From Knoellia aerolata DSM 18566 (GTDB taxonomy: Bacteria; Actinomycetota; Actinomycetes; Actinomycetales; Dermatophilaceae), in the NCBI RefSeq assembly GCF_000768695.1, contig NZ_AVPL01000016.1:1-64000 (forward strand): DNA of 64,000 nt, in the 5' to 3' direction. Both the position numbers and the translations under genes were made by a program. Position 1 is the first letter of the stretch; the number at the start of each line of letters is the position of its first letter. Below the pieces are notes generated by a model that did no database searches, had not been told where the DNA came from, and was given only the letters and a program-made list of their open reading frames with translations. Positions 25,620 to 36,475 of this stretch are shown here, piece by piece.

Positions 25620-26066
25620 TCAGACGATGCAGAACTCGTTGCCCTCCGGGTCCTCCATGACGAGGTGGTCGAGGTGGCCGTCGAACCGGTCCTCGCGCTG
25701 AAGCCGCGCGCCCCGCGCGACGAGGTCGGCCTCGGTCGCCCGGATGCGCTGCTCGCGCAGCGACTGCTCGACCGCGCGCCCACCGCTGACGCGCACGTCG
25801 AGGTGGAGCCGGTTCTTCACGGTCTTGGGCTCCGGCACCTTGAGGAAGCTGATCCTGGGTCCACCTCCCGACCGGGGGCAGATGCTCGCCCCGTCGCCCC
25901 ACTCCTCCTCGGGGACCTCGTGGTCGCGCAGGAAGCTCGGCCAGTCGCTCCATCCCGGGGGCGGTGGCGCCTGCACCCAGCCCAGCGCGTGCGCCCAGAA
26001 GTCGGCCACGACCCGGGCGTCCGTGCAGTCGATCGTGATCCCGAGCTCGGGCTGCGGCTGGTCCAT
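25620..26066 (-). CDS. VOC-family (glyoxalase-like) protein
   Basis: 148 residues with two beta-alpha-beta-beta-beta halves: LGITIDCTDARVVADFWAHALGW and NRLHLDVRVSGG...HLVMEDPEGNEFCIV. The end MEDPEGNEFC is typical of glyoxalase-like domains in actinobacteria. Likely metal-binding residues are the His of NRLHLDV and Glu of GNEF; no specific reaction can be assigned. Convergent with bioN, separate from purD. Confidence 0.8.
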   Translation of the reverse strand: MDQPQPELGITIDCTDARVVADFWAHALGWVQAPPPPGWSDWPSFLRDHEVPEEEWGDGASICPRSGGGPRISFLKVPEPKTVKNRLHLDVRVSGGRAVEQSLREQRIRATEADLVARGARLQREDRFDGHLDHLVMEDPEGNEFCIV

Positions 26067-26097
26067 CGCCCCACCGTAGCCACGGCCACCGACGGGG

Positions 26098-27378
26098 TCA
26101 GCCGACCGTGACCTCACCGCGGGACGCCCGCAGCGCGATGTCGGTGCGGTGGTGCGACCCGTCCAGCTCCACGAGCGCCACCGCGGCGTAGGCACGGTCG
26201 CGGGCCTGCGCGAGGTCGTCTCCGGTCGCGACGACGGACACCACGCGGCCGCCGGACGACACGAGGGTGCCGTCGGCGTCGAGCGCCGTCCCGGCGTGCA
26301 GGACGTATGCCGTGGGGACGCCCTCGACCTCGTCGAGCCCCCCGAGGGGGTCGCCGGTGCGCGGGGTGCCCGGGTAGTTGTGCGCCGCGACGACCACCGT
26401 GACGGCGTGCTCGTCGGACCACCGGAGCGTGTCGTACTCGTCGAGACGACCGGTGGCCGCGGCCTTGAGCAGGGTGCCGAGCGGGGTGAGGAGGCGGGCG
26501 AGGACGACCTGGGTCTCGGGGTCACCGAAGCGGGCGTTGAACTCGATCACCCGGGGGCCCCTCGTGGTGAGGGCGAGGCCGATGAACAGCACGCCGACGA
26601 ACGGGGTCCCGCGGCGGCGCATCTCGTCGACGGTCGGCTGGGCGACCCGGGTCACGAGGTCGGCGGTGAGCCCGGCCGGGGCCCAGTCCAGCGGGCTGTA
26701 GGCCCCCATGCCCCCGGTGTTGGGGCCGGCGTCGTCGTCGCCGACCCGCTTGAAGTCCTGCGCCGGCGACAGCGGCAGCACGGTCATCCCGTCGCTGAGG
26801 ACGAAGAGGGAGACCTCGGGTCCGTCGAGGAACTCCTCGACGACGACCTGGCCGCCCTCCTTGGCGAGGCAGGCCGCGGCGTGCCGCAGCCCGGCCTCAC
26901 GGTCGTCGGTGACGACGACGCCCTTGCCGGCGGCGAGCCCGTCGTCCTTGATGACGTAGGGCGTGCCCAACGCGTCCATGGAGTCGGCCACCTCGTCGGG
27001 GGTGGTGCAGAGGTGGGCGAGCCCGGTGGGGACCTCGGCGGCCGACATGACCTCCTTGGCGAAGGCCTTGCTCCCCTCGAGCCGCGCGGCGGCCGCGGAC
27101 GGGCCGAAGACGTCGAAGCCCCCGTCACGCAGGACGTCCGCCATGCCGGCGACCAGCGGGACCTCGGGCCCGACGATGACGAGGTCGACGTCGTGGCGCT
27201 GCGCGATGGCCAGGGCGGTCGCGCTGTCGGTGATCTCGTCGAGCGGCTCGCAGAGCGCGAGGTGGCCGATGCCGGGATTGCCGGGAGCCGCGATCACCGC
27301 GTCGACCGAGGTGTCCGCCACGAGGCTGCGGACGATGGCGTGCTCGCGAGCACCGGCGCCGATGACGAGGACCTTCAT
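26098..27378 (-). CDS. purD: Phosphoribosylamine-glycine ligase
   Basis: GAR synthetase, step two of purine synthesis. 426 residues: [98 protein letters not shown] and [27 protein letters not shown] 27378 is clear. TAGGCT (minus, 27392-27387) 8 nt upstream suggests a leaderless or nearly leaderless mRNA. Confidence 0.95.
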   Translation of the reverse strand: MKVLVIGAGAREHAIVRSLVADTSVDAVIAAPGNPGIGHLALCEPLDEITDSATALAIAQRHDVDLVIVGPEVPLVAGMADVLRDGGFDVFGPSAAAARLEGSKAFAKEVMSAAEVPTGLAHLCTTPDEVADSMDALGTPYVIKDDGLAAGKGVVVTDDREAGLRHAAACLAKEGGQVVVEEFLDGPEVSLFVLSDGMTVLPLSPAQDFKRVGDDDAGPNTGGMGAYSPLDWAPAGLTADLVTRVAQPTVDEMRRRGTPFVGVLFIGLALTTRGPRVIEFNARFGDPETQVVLARLLTPLGTLLKAAATGRLDEYDTLRWSDEHAVTVVVAAHNYPGTPRTGDPLGGLDEVEGVPTAYVLHAGTALDADGTLVSSGGRVVSVVATGDDLAQARDRAYAAVALVELDGSHHRTDIALRASRGEVTVG

Positions 27379-27467
27379 GGGCGCCAAGCCTAGGTGTGGC
27401 CCGAGGCGGGGCCCACGGCAGTCCGCGGACGGCATACGGGCTCGGCGGTGCGGCAGGAGAAAAGTGT

Positions 27468-27518
27468 GGGCGCGACGCGCCCGGGGAGCAGGGGGGTACC
27501 CCCGGGAGCGTCGCGCCC
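27468..27518. promoter_or_regulatory. Large hairpin in the purD/regulator divergent gap
   Basis: GGGCGCGACGC (27468-27478) pairs with 27508-27518; an inner CCCGGG-type stem extends it. It lies 90 nt upstream of purD and 154 nt upstream of the regulator gene. Function unknown; the promoter-proximal position argues against a terminator for either gene. Confidence 0.45.
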
Positions 27519-27578
27519 GATCACGCGGCACTCACGGTTGGGGGGAACCGGCGCTCTGCGTGAACATCGACGTGGTCG

Positions 27579-27625
27579 ACGTGTCCCACCATGACACGTG
27601 GGTCGCCCGTCATTCAAACCGAATG
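27579..27625 (+). promoter_or_regulatory. Two operator-like inverted repeats before the winged-helix/LuxR gene
   Basis: ACGTGTC-N7-GACACGT (27579-27599) and CATTC-N5-GAATG (27611-27625). They stand 35-93 nt upstream of the probable -10 TAGTGT (27660-27665), a usual place for regulator binding. Autoregulation is a guess. Confidence 0.45.
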
Positions 27626-27671
27626 GAGGCGGGTTCCTGACAATGTCGTCATCCCGCCATAGTGTGGGCGC

Positions 27672-28664
27672 GTGACCGACCCCGCTCCCCTGCTCGCGGG
27701 CGACGAGCTGACGACGCGCGTCTACCTTCTCCTGCTGCGTCAGGCGGCGCCCCGCCGCAGCGCGCTGCTCAGGGAGGGGTTCACCGAGGACGAGGTCGGC
27801 GCCGCGCTGACCAGCCTCGAGATGCGCGGGATGGTCAACGCGACCCGACGCGACGTCATCGAGGTCTACCCGCCGGACAGCACCCTCCCGGCCTACGCGG
27901 CCGACCTCGAGCGCCAGGCCCGCACGACCCGATCGGCCGTCGAGGGCCTCACCCACATGTACAACGAGGCGCGCTCGGCGGAGGGCGCGTCCCGGACGAA
28001 CCGGGAGGTCGCCCTCCTCGCGACCGTCGACGACGTCGAGGCCGCGTTCTTCCGCGCCGCCCGCCGGGCCGAGACCCGGGTCGTCCGGCTCGTCGCCCGC
28101 AGCGAGCGCATGGACAGGGTCGTCATCCGTCACGCCGAGTCGATCATCGCGGCCCGGCCGACGACCACCAGCCCCAGCCTCGAGCGCCTGCTCGTCTTCG
28201 AGCAGTCGATCCTCGAGGTCGAGGGGGCGTTCAGCGCCCTCGAGACGATGCGTGCCGACGGCATCGAGGTTCGGCTCACTCCCCATCTCGCGTTCTCGGT
28301 GCTCGCGGTCGACCGCACCACGGCGGTCATCGACGTCACGCACCTCGACGCCACGGGCGGCGGCTCCCTCTACGTCCAGCAGCGCCACCTCGCGGGCGCC
28401 CTGATGGACATGTGCATGGGCCTCTTCGCAGCCAGCACCCCTCTGCCGCGCACGCTCCGGGGCGGGCCCCTCGGCCGCCTGCACGAGCGCGACGGTCAGG
28501 TCATCGCGCTGCTCGCCGCCGGCGCCAGCGACCAGACGATCGCCCGGCAGCTGGGCATCTCGCAGCGCACGGTCGAGCGTCGGATCCGCGCCATCATGGT
28601 CGAGCTGGGTGCGACGACCCGCTTCCAGGCGGGCGTGATCGCCGTCCGACGTGAGTTCCTCTGA
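27672..28664 (+). CDS. Transcriptional regulator: TrmB-like winged helix plus LuxR-type HTH
   Basis: 330 residues. Residues 15-60 (TTRVYLLLLRQAAPRRSALL...SLEMRGMVNATRRDVIEVYPP) look like a TrmB-type winged helix. The middle, with a PLD-like region around VVRLVARSERMDRV, lacks recognisable ligand motifs. The C-terminal LuxR-type HTH is QVIALLAAGASDQTIARQLGISQRTVERRIRAIMVELG. GTG 27672 lies 6 nt after TAGTGT, so probably leaderless. A paralog is encoded at 32684-33502. Signal and targets unknown. Confidence 0.75.
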   Translation: MTDPAPLLAGDELTTRVYLLLLRQAAPRRSALLREGFTEDEVGAALTSLEMRGMVNATRRDVIEVYPPDSTLPAYAADLERQARTTRSAVEGLTHMYNEARSAEGASRTNREVALLATVDDVEAAFFRAARRAETRVVRLVARSERMDRVVIRHAESIIAARPTTTSPSLERLLVFEQSILEVEGAFSALETMRADGIEVRLTPHLAFSVLAVDRTTAVIDVTHLDATGGGSLYVQQRHLAGALMDMCMGLFAASTPLPRTLRGGPLGRLHERDGQVIALLAAGASDQTIARQLGISQRTVERRIRAIMVELGATTRFQAGVIAVRREFL

Positions 28665-28779
28665 CGCCCGGGACCGGGGTGGGCCGCCCGTCCTCGCACC
28701 CCCGCCGCCCGCGTAGACTCGTCCCTTCCGTGCGCGACGCGCACCACGCACACGTTGCTCTGCAGGGAGGGCCCCGACC

Positions 28780-30993
28780 GTGACGACCGCGCGCCCCGGC
28801 GCCACCGACACGTCGGCCGATGTCGCACGCGAGATCGCCGGCGAACAGGACCATGTCGACCGCGTCTACCGCGAGCTGGAGAAGGCGTCCGCGCGCGCCG
28901 CCGAGGTCGAGAAGGACGGCATCGCCCGGGGGCGGTCGAGCCGCAGCGGCGAGGTCCGCGACGAGGAGCTCACCGGGCTCTTCGAGCGTGACGCCCTCGT
29001 GTACGCCGCGGCGAAGCGCCGGTCCGCGATCGAGAAGCAGTACGAGGGCCTCGTCTTCGGACGCCTCGACCTCGGCGACGTCGAGACCCCGGCCGCCGAG
29101 CGCGACATCCGGCACATCGGACGCCTCGGGGTGCGCGACGACGACTACGAGCCCCTGGTCGTCGACTGGCGGGCACCCGCCGCCGCAGCCTTCTACCGGG
29201 CGACGCCCGTCGACCCCATGGGGGTGCTCCGCCGACGCGTGCTGCGCTGCAAGGGCGCCACCGTCGTCGGCGTCGAGGACGACCTCATGGTTCCCGAGGC
29301 GCCGGACGACATCGTCGTCGTCGGCGACGGGGCTCTCATCGCCGCGCTGACCCGCACCCGCGGACGCCAGATGCGCGACATCGTCGCCACCATCCAGCGC
29401 CACCAGGACGAGGCGATCCGCGCGCCCTCGCGCGGCGTCACCGAGATCACCGGCGGTCCCGGCACCGGCAAGACGGTCGTCGCCCTGCACCGGGCGGCAT
29501 ACCTCCTGTACTCCGAGCGTCGCCGGTTCGAGTCCGGCGGCATCCTCGTCGTGGGTCCGTCCGCGGCGTACACCGCCTACATCGAACGCGTGCTGCCCTC
29601 GCTCGGCGAGGACAGCGTCGCGCTGCGGGCGCTCGGCGACCTCGTCGACGGCGTCACCGCGAGCCGCCTGGACCAGCCCGAGGTCGCGGCGGTCAAGGGT
29701 TCGCTGCGGATCCGGCGGCTCCTGTCCCGGGCCGCGTCACGGCCGCCGGCGGGCGCGCCGACCCATCTGCGCGCCTTCATCAACGGCCACGCGGTGCGGC
29801 TCGACGAGTCCGTCCTGCACCGCATCCGGCGCCAGGTCCTGCGCTCGGCCCAGCACAACCTCGCCACCCACCAGGCCCGTGAGCAGCTCGCCCAGGCGGC
29901 GTGGGCCTCGGTGCGCCAGGGCGAACGGGACGAGTTCTTCGACGCGTTCGACTCCTCGCGCGACGTCGACGAGTTCATGCGCACGTGGTGGCGCCAGGTC
30001 GACCCCCGCGAGGTGCTGCTCGGACTCGCCGACACCGACCTCGTCTACGGCCTCGCCCGCGGCGTCCTCGACCAGGAGGAGTCGGCCGCGCTCGCCCTCT
30101 CGATGCGCGAGGCGCTGGAGCTCGGCACGTGGTCGGTGTCCGACATCGCCCTCATCGACGACCTCTCCGGCAAGCTCGGCCCGGTGCAGGAGCCCGAGTC
30201 CGAGGAGCGCGGCTTCTACGACATCGACGAGTACGACGACCTCGCGTCCTACGGCGTCAACGACGTGCGCGCCGGCGTGGACCGCGGGGTGGCGACCGCC
30301 CGGACCCAGAGCGTGGTCACGCCCCTCGACCCCCGCGAACGGCTCCTGCACGGCCGCATCGAACGCGCTTCGAGCAGCGCGCACGTCCTCGTCGACGAGG
30401 CGCAGGACCTCTCCCCGATGCAGTGGCGGGTGCTGGCGCGCCGGGGGCGCAACGCCTCGTGGACCGTCGTCGGCGACGCGGCCCAGGCGTCGTGGAGCGA
30501 CCGCGAGGAGGCCCGTGCCGCGCAGACGGAGGCCTACGGCTCGCACGAGGTGCGTGGCTTCCACATGGACACCAACTACCGCAACGCGCGGGAGATCTTC
30601 GCCTACGCCCGCGACGTCATCCTCCCGCTCGTGCCCGACGCCGACATCCCGGAGGCGGTGCGCGAGACCGGCGTCGACCCGCTCGACCGCGTCGTCGACG
30701 CGCCGCCGACGTCGGCGGTCGAGCAGGCGGTCGAGGAGCTGCTCGATGACGTCGAGGGCTCGATCGCGGTCATCACGCCCCGTCGCTGGGCCGACCGGCT
30801 CGCCCACCTCGACGGCACCGGAGAGGGACGGGTGCAGGTCATCGACCCGCTCTCGACCAAGGGTCTCGAGTGGGACGCGACGGTCGTGCTCGACCCCGAC
30901 GCGATCGTCGAGGAGTCACCCGGCGGGGTGCGCGTCCTCTACGTCGTCCTCACCCGCGCCGCCCACCGGATGACCGTCCTCCGCCCCGGCTGA
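28780..30993 (+). CDS. helR: HelD/HelR-type RNA polymerase-associated motor ATPase
   Basis: 737 residues, UvrD/Rep-like superfamily 1. N-terminal coiled coil (EIAGEQDHVDRVYRELEKAS), then VVDWRAPAAAAFYRATP and the conserved GRQMRDIVATIQRHQDEAIR. Walker A GGPGTGKTVV near 225, Walker B/DEAQ VDEAQDLSPMQWRVLARR near 540, KGLEWDATVVLDPD near 695. HelD-class proteins release stalled RNA polymerase; the actinobacterial HelR can displace rifampicin. Assignment to HelR rather than generic HelD is from size and resemblance, not a search. GTG 28780 has a -10 TAGACT at 28714-28719. Confidence 0.8.
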   Translation: MTTARPGATDTSADVAREIAGEQDHVDRVYRELEKASARAAEVEKDGIARGRSSRSGEVRDEELTGLFERDALVYAAAKRRSAIEKQYEGLVFGRLDLGDVETPAAERDIRHIGRLGVRDDDYEPLVVDWRAPAAAAFYRATPVDPMGVLRRRVLRCKGATVVGVEDDLMVPEAPDDIVVVGDGALIAALTRTRGRQMRDIVATIQRHQDEAIRAPSRGVTEITGGPGTGKTVVALHRAAYLLYSERRRFESGGILVVGPSAAYTAYIERVLPSLGEDSVALRALGDLVDGVTASRLDQPEVAAVKGSLRIRRLLSRAASRPPAGAPTHLRAFINGHAVRLDESVLHRIRRQVLRSAQHNLATHQAREQLAQAAWASVRQGERDEFFDAFDSSRDVDEFMRTWWRQVDPREVLLGLADTDLVYGLARGVLDQEESAALALSMREALELGTWSVSDIALIDDLSGKLGPVQEPESEERGFYDIDEYDDLASYGVNDVRAGVDRGVATARTQSVVTPLDPRERLLHGRIERASSSAHVLVDEAQDLSPMQWRVLARRGRNASWTVVGDAAQASWSDREEARAAQTEAYGSHEVRGFHMDTNYRNAREIFAYARDVILPLVPDADIPEAVRETGVDPLDRVVDAPPTSAVEQAVEELLDDVEGSIAVITPRRWADRLAHLDGTGEGRVQVIDPLSTKGLEWDATVVLDPDAIVEESPGGVRVLYVVLTRAAHRMTVLRPG

Positions 30994-31035
30994 GCCGCCC
31001 CGGCCCCGGCTGCCCCTCCGTTGCCGCCCGACTTC

Positions 31036-31145
31036 TTGCGTCCGCAACCCTGGTCGCGAACCCGACCACCCTTGCGGACGCAACAGGACGGCATACGGCA
31101 GCGTCCGCAACCCTGGTCGCGAACCCGACCACCCTTGCGGACGCA
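31036..31145. repeat. Two copies of a 45-bp nested-palindrome (REP-like) unit
   Basis: Identical 45-bp units at 31038-31082 and 31101-31145, 63 bp start to start. Each has outer arms GCGTCCGCAA/TTGCGGACGC and an inner GGTCG/CGACC hairpin; the first unit's outer arms extend to 12 bp (31036-31047 with 31072-31083). A CGGCATAC copy lies after each unit (31089-31096 forward, 31161-31168 reverse). The element fills the gap between the convergent helR-like and purA genes. Confidence 0.85.
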
Positions 31146-31190
31146 GCTGAACCTGCCGACGTATGCCGTCCCGTCACCGAGGCGCGACCC

Positions 31191-32683
<1,493 letters not shown>

Positions 32684-32686
<3 letters not shown>

Positions 32687-33502
32687 TCGGGTGCGGCCGG
32701 ACCCCACCCGCGTCGGCCGCGTCGGCCCCGAGCGCAGCGACGTCAGCGCCGCGCCCAGCTGGAACCGGGTGTCGACGCCATGGATCGCCATGAGGGCGGC
32801 GATCCGCCGGCGGACGGTACGCAGACCGATGCCGAGGAAGCGCGCGATGGCCTCGTCCTTGAGCCCCATGCCGAGCAGCTCGACGAGCCGCTCGTCACCG
32901 GGGACGCTGGCCGCGAACGGCACCGCGTGCGCGTGCTCCCAGGCGAGGTCGAAGTGTGCCGCGAGCGTCGAGATGAGCAGCGGGTCCCGGATGAGGACGT
33001 AGCCGGACGCCAGCTCGCCCCATCGGGCGAGCGCGACGGCTCCGACGTCGCCGAAGACGGCGTACTCCGACCCGACCTCCGGGAGGAGACGCTGCTCCTC
33101 CCCCACCGTCGACCAGGACCGCAGCCACTGCAGCCCCTGCGGGGTGTCGAGCGCGGCCGCGGGGTAGATCGTGCGCTGGAGGTTGCCGCCGGCGATCCAC
33201 TGCTGGTTGTCGCGCATCGTCGTGTCGTCGAGGGCGGGGCCCGAGTCGACGACCATGACGACGTTGCGCAGCAGGCCGCTGGCCTCGTGGATGAGCCGCT
33301 GCACGACCGTCGGCGCCATCTCGTCGCTGATCGGCTCGACCCCCTGCGTGCTCGGCGCGGGGCCGGCGCTGTCGAGGCGGGCGAGCAGCGCCCGGGCCTG
33401 CCCGAGGTCACGAAGTCGCTCCTCGATCCGTGAGTCCTCGCGGTCGCAGTACTCCCCGAGCAACCGGGAGGGCGACGTCGCATCTGCTGAGGTCAGCGGC
33501 AT
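32684..33502 (-). CDS. LuxR-type HTH regulator, paralog of the 27672 gene
   Basis: 272 residues. N-terminal helical region (LLGEYCDREDSRIEERLRDL), a middle domain with HEASGLLRNVVMVVDSGPALDD, SEYAVFGDVGAVALARWGE and YVLIRDPLLISTLAAHFDLAWEHA, and a C-terminal HTH ELLGMGLKDEAIARFLGIG followed by LRTVRRRIAALMAIHGVDTRFQ. Its end aligns with TVERRIRAIMVELGATTRFQ of the 27672 protein, but it lacks the N-terminal winged helix. Upstream palindrome CTGCCATTGGCAG suggests autoregulation. Confidence 0.75.
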
Positions 33503-33535
33503 GAGAGCTCCTGTGAGGGGGTCGGTGGCAAGTTC

Positions 33536-33548
33536 CTGCCATTGGCAG
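33536..33548 (-). promoter_or_regulatory. Operator-like palindrome upstream of the LuxR-type gene
   Basis: CTGCCA-T-TGGCAG, a perfect 6-bp inverted repeat 33 nt before the start codon, next to the only AT-rich patch of the gap. The rest of 33503-33707 holds only the terminator listed separately. Confidence 0.4.
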
Positions 33549-33660
33549 TTAAGTGTCGCAGAAACCGCCGCCGCCGGTGCATGATGGCACTGCGCATCCG
33601 ACGTGGCAGGGGACACAACGGACGCGCTCGCGCCACGGCGCGGTGCTCCTGGCAGGGGCG

Positions 33661-33696
33661 GAGAGGGGCCCGGACCACACGGTCCGGGCCCCTCTC
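33661..33696 (-). terminator. Strong terminator hairpin after DUF3151/fba
   Basis: 16-bp perfect stem: 33661-33676 (GAGAGGGGCCCGGACC) against 33681-33696, tetraloop ACAC. It lies 11 nt beyond the stop of the minus-strand DUF3151 gene. Confidence 0.8.
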
Positions 33697-33707
33697 GACG
33701 TCCCCGG

Positions 33708-34112
33708 TCAGAGACCGAGCTCGCGCGCCCCCGTCGTCGAGGAGTCACGCAGGAAGTCGGCGCAGCGCCGCTCCTCGTCGCTCTCACCGATGAGGCCGGC
33801 GGCCCGGGACAGCACGGCGAGCGAGCGCAGGAAGCCGCGGTTCGGCTCGTGCTCCCACGGCACCGGGCCCTGGCCGCGCCAGCCGCTCTTGCGCAGCGCG
33901 TCGAGGGCACGGTGGTAGCCGGTGCGGGCGTAGGCGTAGCCCTCGACCGTGCGGCCGTCGGCGAGGGCGTCCTCGGCGAGGGTGGCCCAGGCCAGCGACG
34001 ACGTGGGGTTGCCGGCGGCCACCTGGTCGGGCGCCACACCCTCGTCGAGCAGCCGCGCGGCCGGGTCCACGGGGAGCCGGGTCTCGGGGATGCCGAGCAG
34101 GTTGTCGCTCAT
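33708..34112 (-). CDS. DUF3151 protein
   Basis: 134 residues: ARLLDEGVAPDQVAAGNPTS, LAWATLAEDALADGRTVEGYAYARTGYHRALDALRKSGWRGQGPVPW and NRGFLRSLAVLSRAA. This pattern identifies DUF3151, an actinobacterial helical (TPR-like) family of unknown function typically encoded right after fba. It begins 3 nt after the fba stop and ends before a strong terminator, so it is the second gene of an fba operon. Confidence 0.88.
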   Translation of the reverse strand: MSDNLLGIPETRLPVDPAARLLDEGVAPDQVAAGNPTSSLAWATLAEDALADGRTVEGYAYARTGYHRALDALRKSGWRGQGPVPWEHEPNRGFLRSLAVLSRAAGLIGESDEERRCADFLRDSSTTGARELGL

Positions 34113-34115
34113 GCC

Positions 34116-35147
34116 TTAGGCCGGGTGGGTGCCGGCGGAGCGGAGGTTCTCGCAGGCCTCGACGACGCGGGCGGCCATGCCCTTCTCGGCCTCCTTGCCC
34201 CAGGCGCGCGGGTCGTACTGCTTCTTGTTGCCGACCTCACCGTCGATCTTGAGGACGCCGTCGTAGTGGCGCAGCATCCACTCGACGACGGGACGGGTGA
34301 ACGCGTACTGGGTGTCGGTGTCGACGTTCATCTTGACGACGCCGTAGTCGACGGCCGCCGCGATCTCCTCGGCGGTCGAGCCGGACCCGCCGTGGAAGAC
34401 GAGGTCGAAGGGGCGGGCGTCGGAGCCCAGGCCCAGCTCGGCGGCCGCGGCCTCCTGCGCGGACTTGAGGATCTCGGGGCGGAGCTTGACGTTGCCCGGC
34501 TTGTAGACGCCGTGCACGTTGCCGAAGGTCAGGGCCGTGAGGTAGCGGCCCTCTTCGCCGGATCCGAGCGCCTTGATGGTCGCGACCGCATCCTCGGGCG
34601 TGGTGTAGAGCTGCTCGTTGATGTCGTTGGCGACACCGTCCTCCTCACCGCCGACGACGCCGACCTCGATCTCGAGGATGACGTTCGCCGCCTTGCACAG
34701 GGCGAGGAGCTCGTCGGCGATCTGGAGGTTCTCCTCGAGCGGCACGGCCGAGCCGTCCCACATGTGCGACTGGAAGATGGGCAGCCCTCCGGCCTTGACC
34801 CGTTCCGTGCTCGCGGCGAGCAGGGGGCGCACGAAACCGTCGAGCTTGTCCTTGGGGCAGTGGTCCGTGTGCAGCGCGATGTTGACCGGGTAGCCCTTCG
34901 CCACCTCCTCCGCGTAGGCCGCGAGCGCCTTGGCGCCGGTGACCATGTCCTTGATCGTCGAGCCCGAGGCGTACTCGCCGCCGCCCGTCGACACCTGGAT
35001 GATGCCGTCGCTGCCGGCCTCGGCGAAGCCACGGATGGCGGCGGTGACCGTCTGGCTGGACGTGATGTTGATGGCCGGGTAGGCGAACGAGCCGTTCTTG
35101 GCCCGGTCGAGCATGTCGGCATAGATCTCGGGAGTGGCGATGGGCAT
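34116..35147 (-). CDS. fba: Class II fructose-bisphosphate aldolase
   Basis: Zn-dependent cleavage of fructose 1,6-bisphosphate in glycolysis and gluconeogenesis. 343 residues: FAYPAINITSSQTV, FAEAGSDGIIQVSTGGG, zinc-binding HTDHCPKDK near 110, SHMWDGSAVPLEENL, EVGVVGGEEDG, LTFGNVHGVYKPGNVKLRPE and the GGSGS phosphate loop DLVFHGGSGST. ATG 35147 follows AAGGAGACC (minus). Confidence 0.95.
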   Translation of the reverse strand: MPIATPEIYADMLDRAKNGSFAYPAINITSSQTVTAAIRGFAEAGSDGIIQVSTGGGEYASGSTIKDMVTGAKALAAYAEEVAKGYPVNIALHTDHCPKDKLDGFVRPLLAASTERVKAGGLPIFQSHMWDGSAVPLEENLQIADELLALCKAANVILEIEVGVVGGEEDGVANDINEQLYTTPEDAVATIKALGSGEEGRYLTALTFGNVHGVYKPGNVKLRPEILKSAQEAAAAELGLGSDARPFDLVFHGGSGSTAEEIAAAVDYGVVKMNVDTDTQYAFTRPVVEWMLRHYDGVLKIDGEVGNKKQYDPRAWGKEAEKGMAARVVEACENLRSAGTHPA

Positions 35148-35245
35148 GAGGTCTCCTTGTCAGCGGCGAACAGGTTCAGTCTCGATCCTTCCACGCAGGC
35201 CCCCGCTGGCAACAGCGTGCCCATGGACCGACCGGTAACCCGGCC

Positions 35246-36475
35246 CTACGTGCCGAGCGCGTCCCGCCGGCTCTCGAGGTGGCGACGCTCGATCTCGTTC
35301 TCGCAGAGCGCGACCGCCTCGGCGAGGCTCTCTCGCGCCCGGTCGAGGTCGCCCGCGCGGGCCTGCAGCTCCCCACGGACGGCGGGGAGCCGGTGTCCGG
35401 ACAGCGTGACCCCGTCGAGCAGCGCCAGCCCGCGTCGTGGCCCCTCCGCCTCGGCGACCGCCACCGCGCGAGCGACCCGGACCGCGGGCGAGGGTGTGAG
35501 CGTCTCGAGGCCGGCGTAGAGCGTCGCGATGTGGTCCCAGCGCGTGTCCTCGGGCCTCGCGGCGGTCGCGTGCTCGACGGCGACCAGGGCCTGGAGGTGG
35601 TAGCTGCGCCCCAACGTCGACGAGGGGCCGGGCCCGTTCTCGATCGACCGGAGCAGCGCGAGCGCATCCGCGATCTCGTCGTGGTGCCAGCGGTCGCGGT
35701 CCTGGTCGGCGAGCAGGACGAGGGAGCCGTCCGTGCCCACGCGCGCGTCGCGGCGGGAGTGCTGCAGGGCCATGAGCACGACGAGGAGGTCGAGCGTGAC
35801 GCTCGGGTGCAGGGAGCGGGTGACCCGCGCGAGGCGCAGTGCCTCACCGGCCAGCTCGGCCCGCAGGAGGTCGGGTCCACTGCCGGGCGCGTAGCCGGCC
35901 GTGAAGGACAGGTATGCCGTGTGCGCGACGACGTCGAGCCGCTCACCGATGGCGTCGTTCCCCGGGATCGCGAAGGGGATGCCGGCCGCGACGACCTTCT
36001 TCTTCGCCCGGGTGATCCGCGCCGCCACCGTCGCCTCCGGGACGAGGAAGAGCCGGGCGATGTCGGACGTCGGGATGCCCATGACGAGACGGAGCGAGAG
36101 CGCGCTGGCGCCCTCCGGCGGCAGCGCGGGGTGGGCGCACATGAGCACGAGGCGCAGCAGGTCGTCGTCGACTGCGGTGCCGTCGTCGACCATCACGCCC
36201 TCCTTCGGTCGTCCGGCCGCCTCGACCGCGAGCAGGGGTTCCTTGCGCGCGGCCATGGCCTCGGCGCGCAGCCGGTCGAGGACCCGGCGCCGGGCGGCGG
36301 TCACGATCCAGCCGACCGGGTTGTCGGGGGTGGTGGCGTCGGTCCAGCTCGCCTGGGCCGACGCCACCGCCTCCGCCAGCGCGTCCTCGACGAGGTCGAG
36401 GCGGCGGAACTGCGCGAGGAGGATGGCGACGAGCCGCCCCCACTCCTCGCGCACGACGCGCTCGAGAGGGGTCAC
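35246..36475 (-). CDS. ECF42-type sigma factor with C-terminal extension
   Basis: 409 residues. Sigma region 2 (LVAILLAQFRRLDLVEDALAEA, NPVGWIVTAARRRVLDRLR), region 4 (ALSLRLVMGIPTSDIARLFLVPEATVAARITRAKKKV), then a long helical TPR-like extension (about 190-409) ending ENEIERRHLESRRDAL. The extension and the adjacent DGPF genes define the ECF42 group, in which the C-terminal domain, not an anti-sigma factor, controls activity (established for that group). GTG 36475 overlaps the stop of the first DGPF gene (GTGA). Confidence 0.9.
   Translation of the reverse strand: MTPLERVVREEWGRLVAILLAQFRRLDLVEDALAEAVASAQASWTDATTPDNPVGWIVTAARRRVLDRLRAEAMAARKEPLLAVEAAGRPKEGVMVDDGTAVDDDLLRLVLMCAHPALPPEGASALSLRLVMGIPTSDIARLFLVPEATVAARITRAKKKVVAAGIPFAIPGNDAIGERLDVVAHTAYLSFTAGYAPGSGPDLLRAELAGEALRLARVTRSLHPSVTLDLLVVLMALQHSRRDARVGTDGSLVLLADQDRDRWHHDEIADALALLRSIENGPGPSSTLGRSYHLQALVAVEHATAARPEDTRWDHIATLYAGLETLTPSPAVRVARAVAVAEAEGPRRGLALLDGVTLSGHRLPAVRGELQARAGDLDRARESLAEAVALCENEIERRHLESRRDALGT

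Noticed and set aside
31038-31145. CRISPR array
   Set aside because: Only two repeats of 45 bp with an 18-nt spacer, nested palindromes, and no cas genes nearby.
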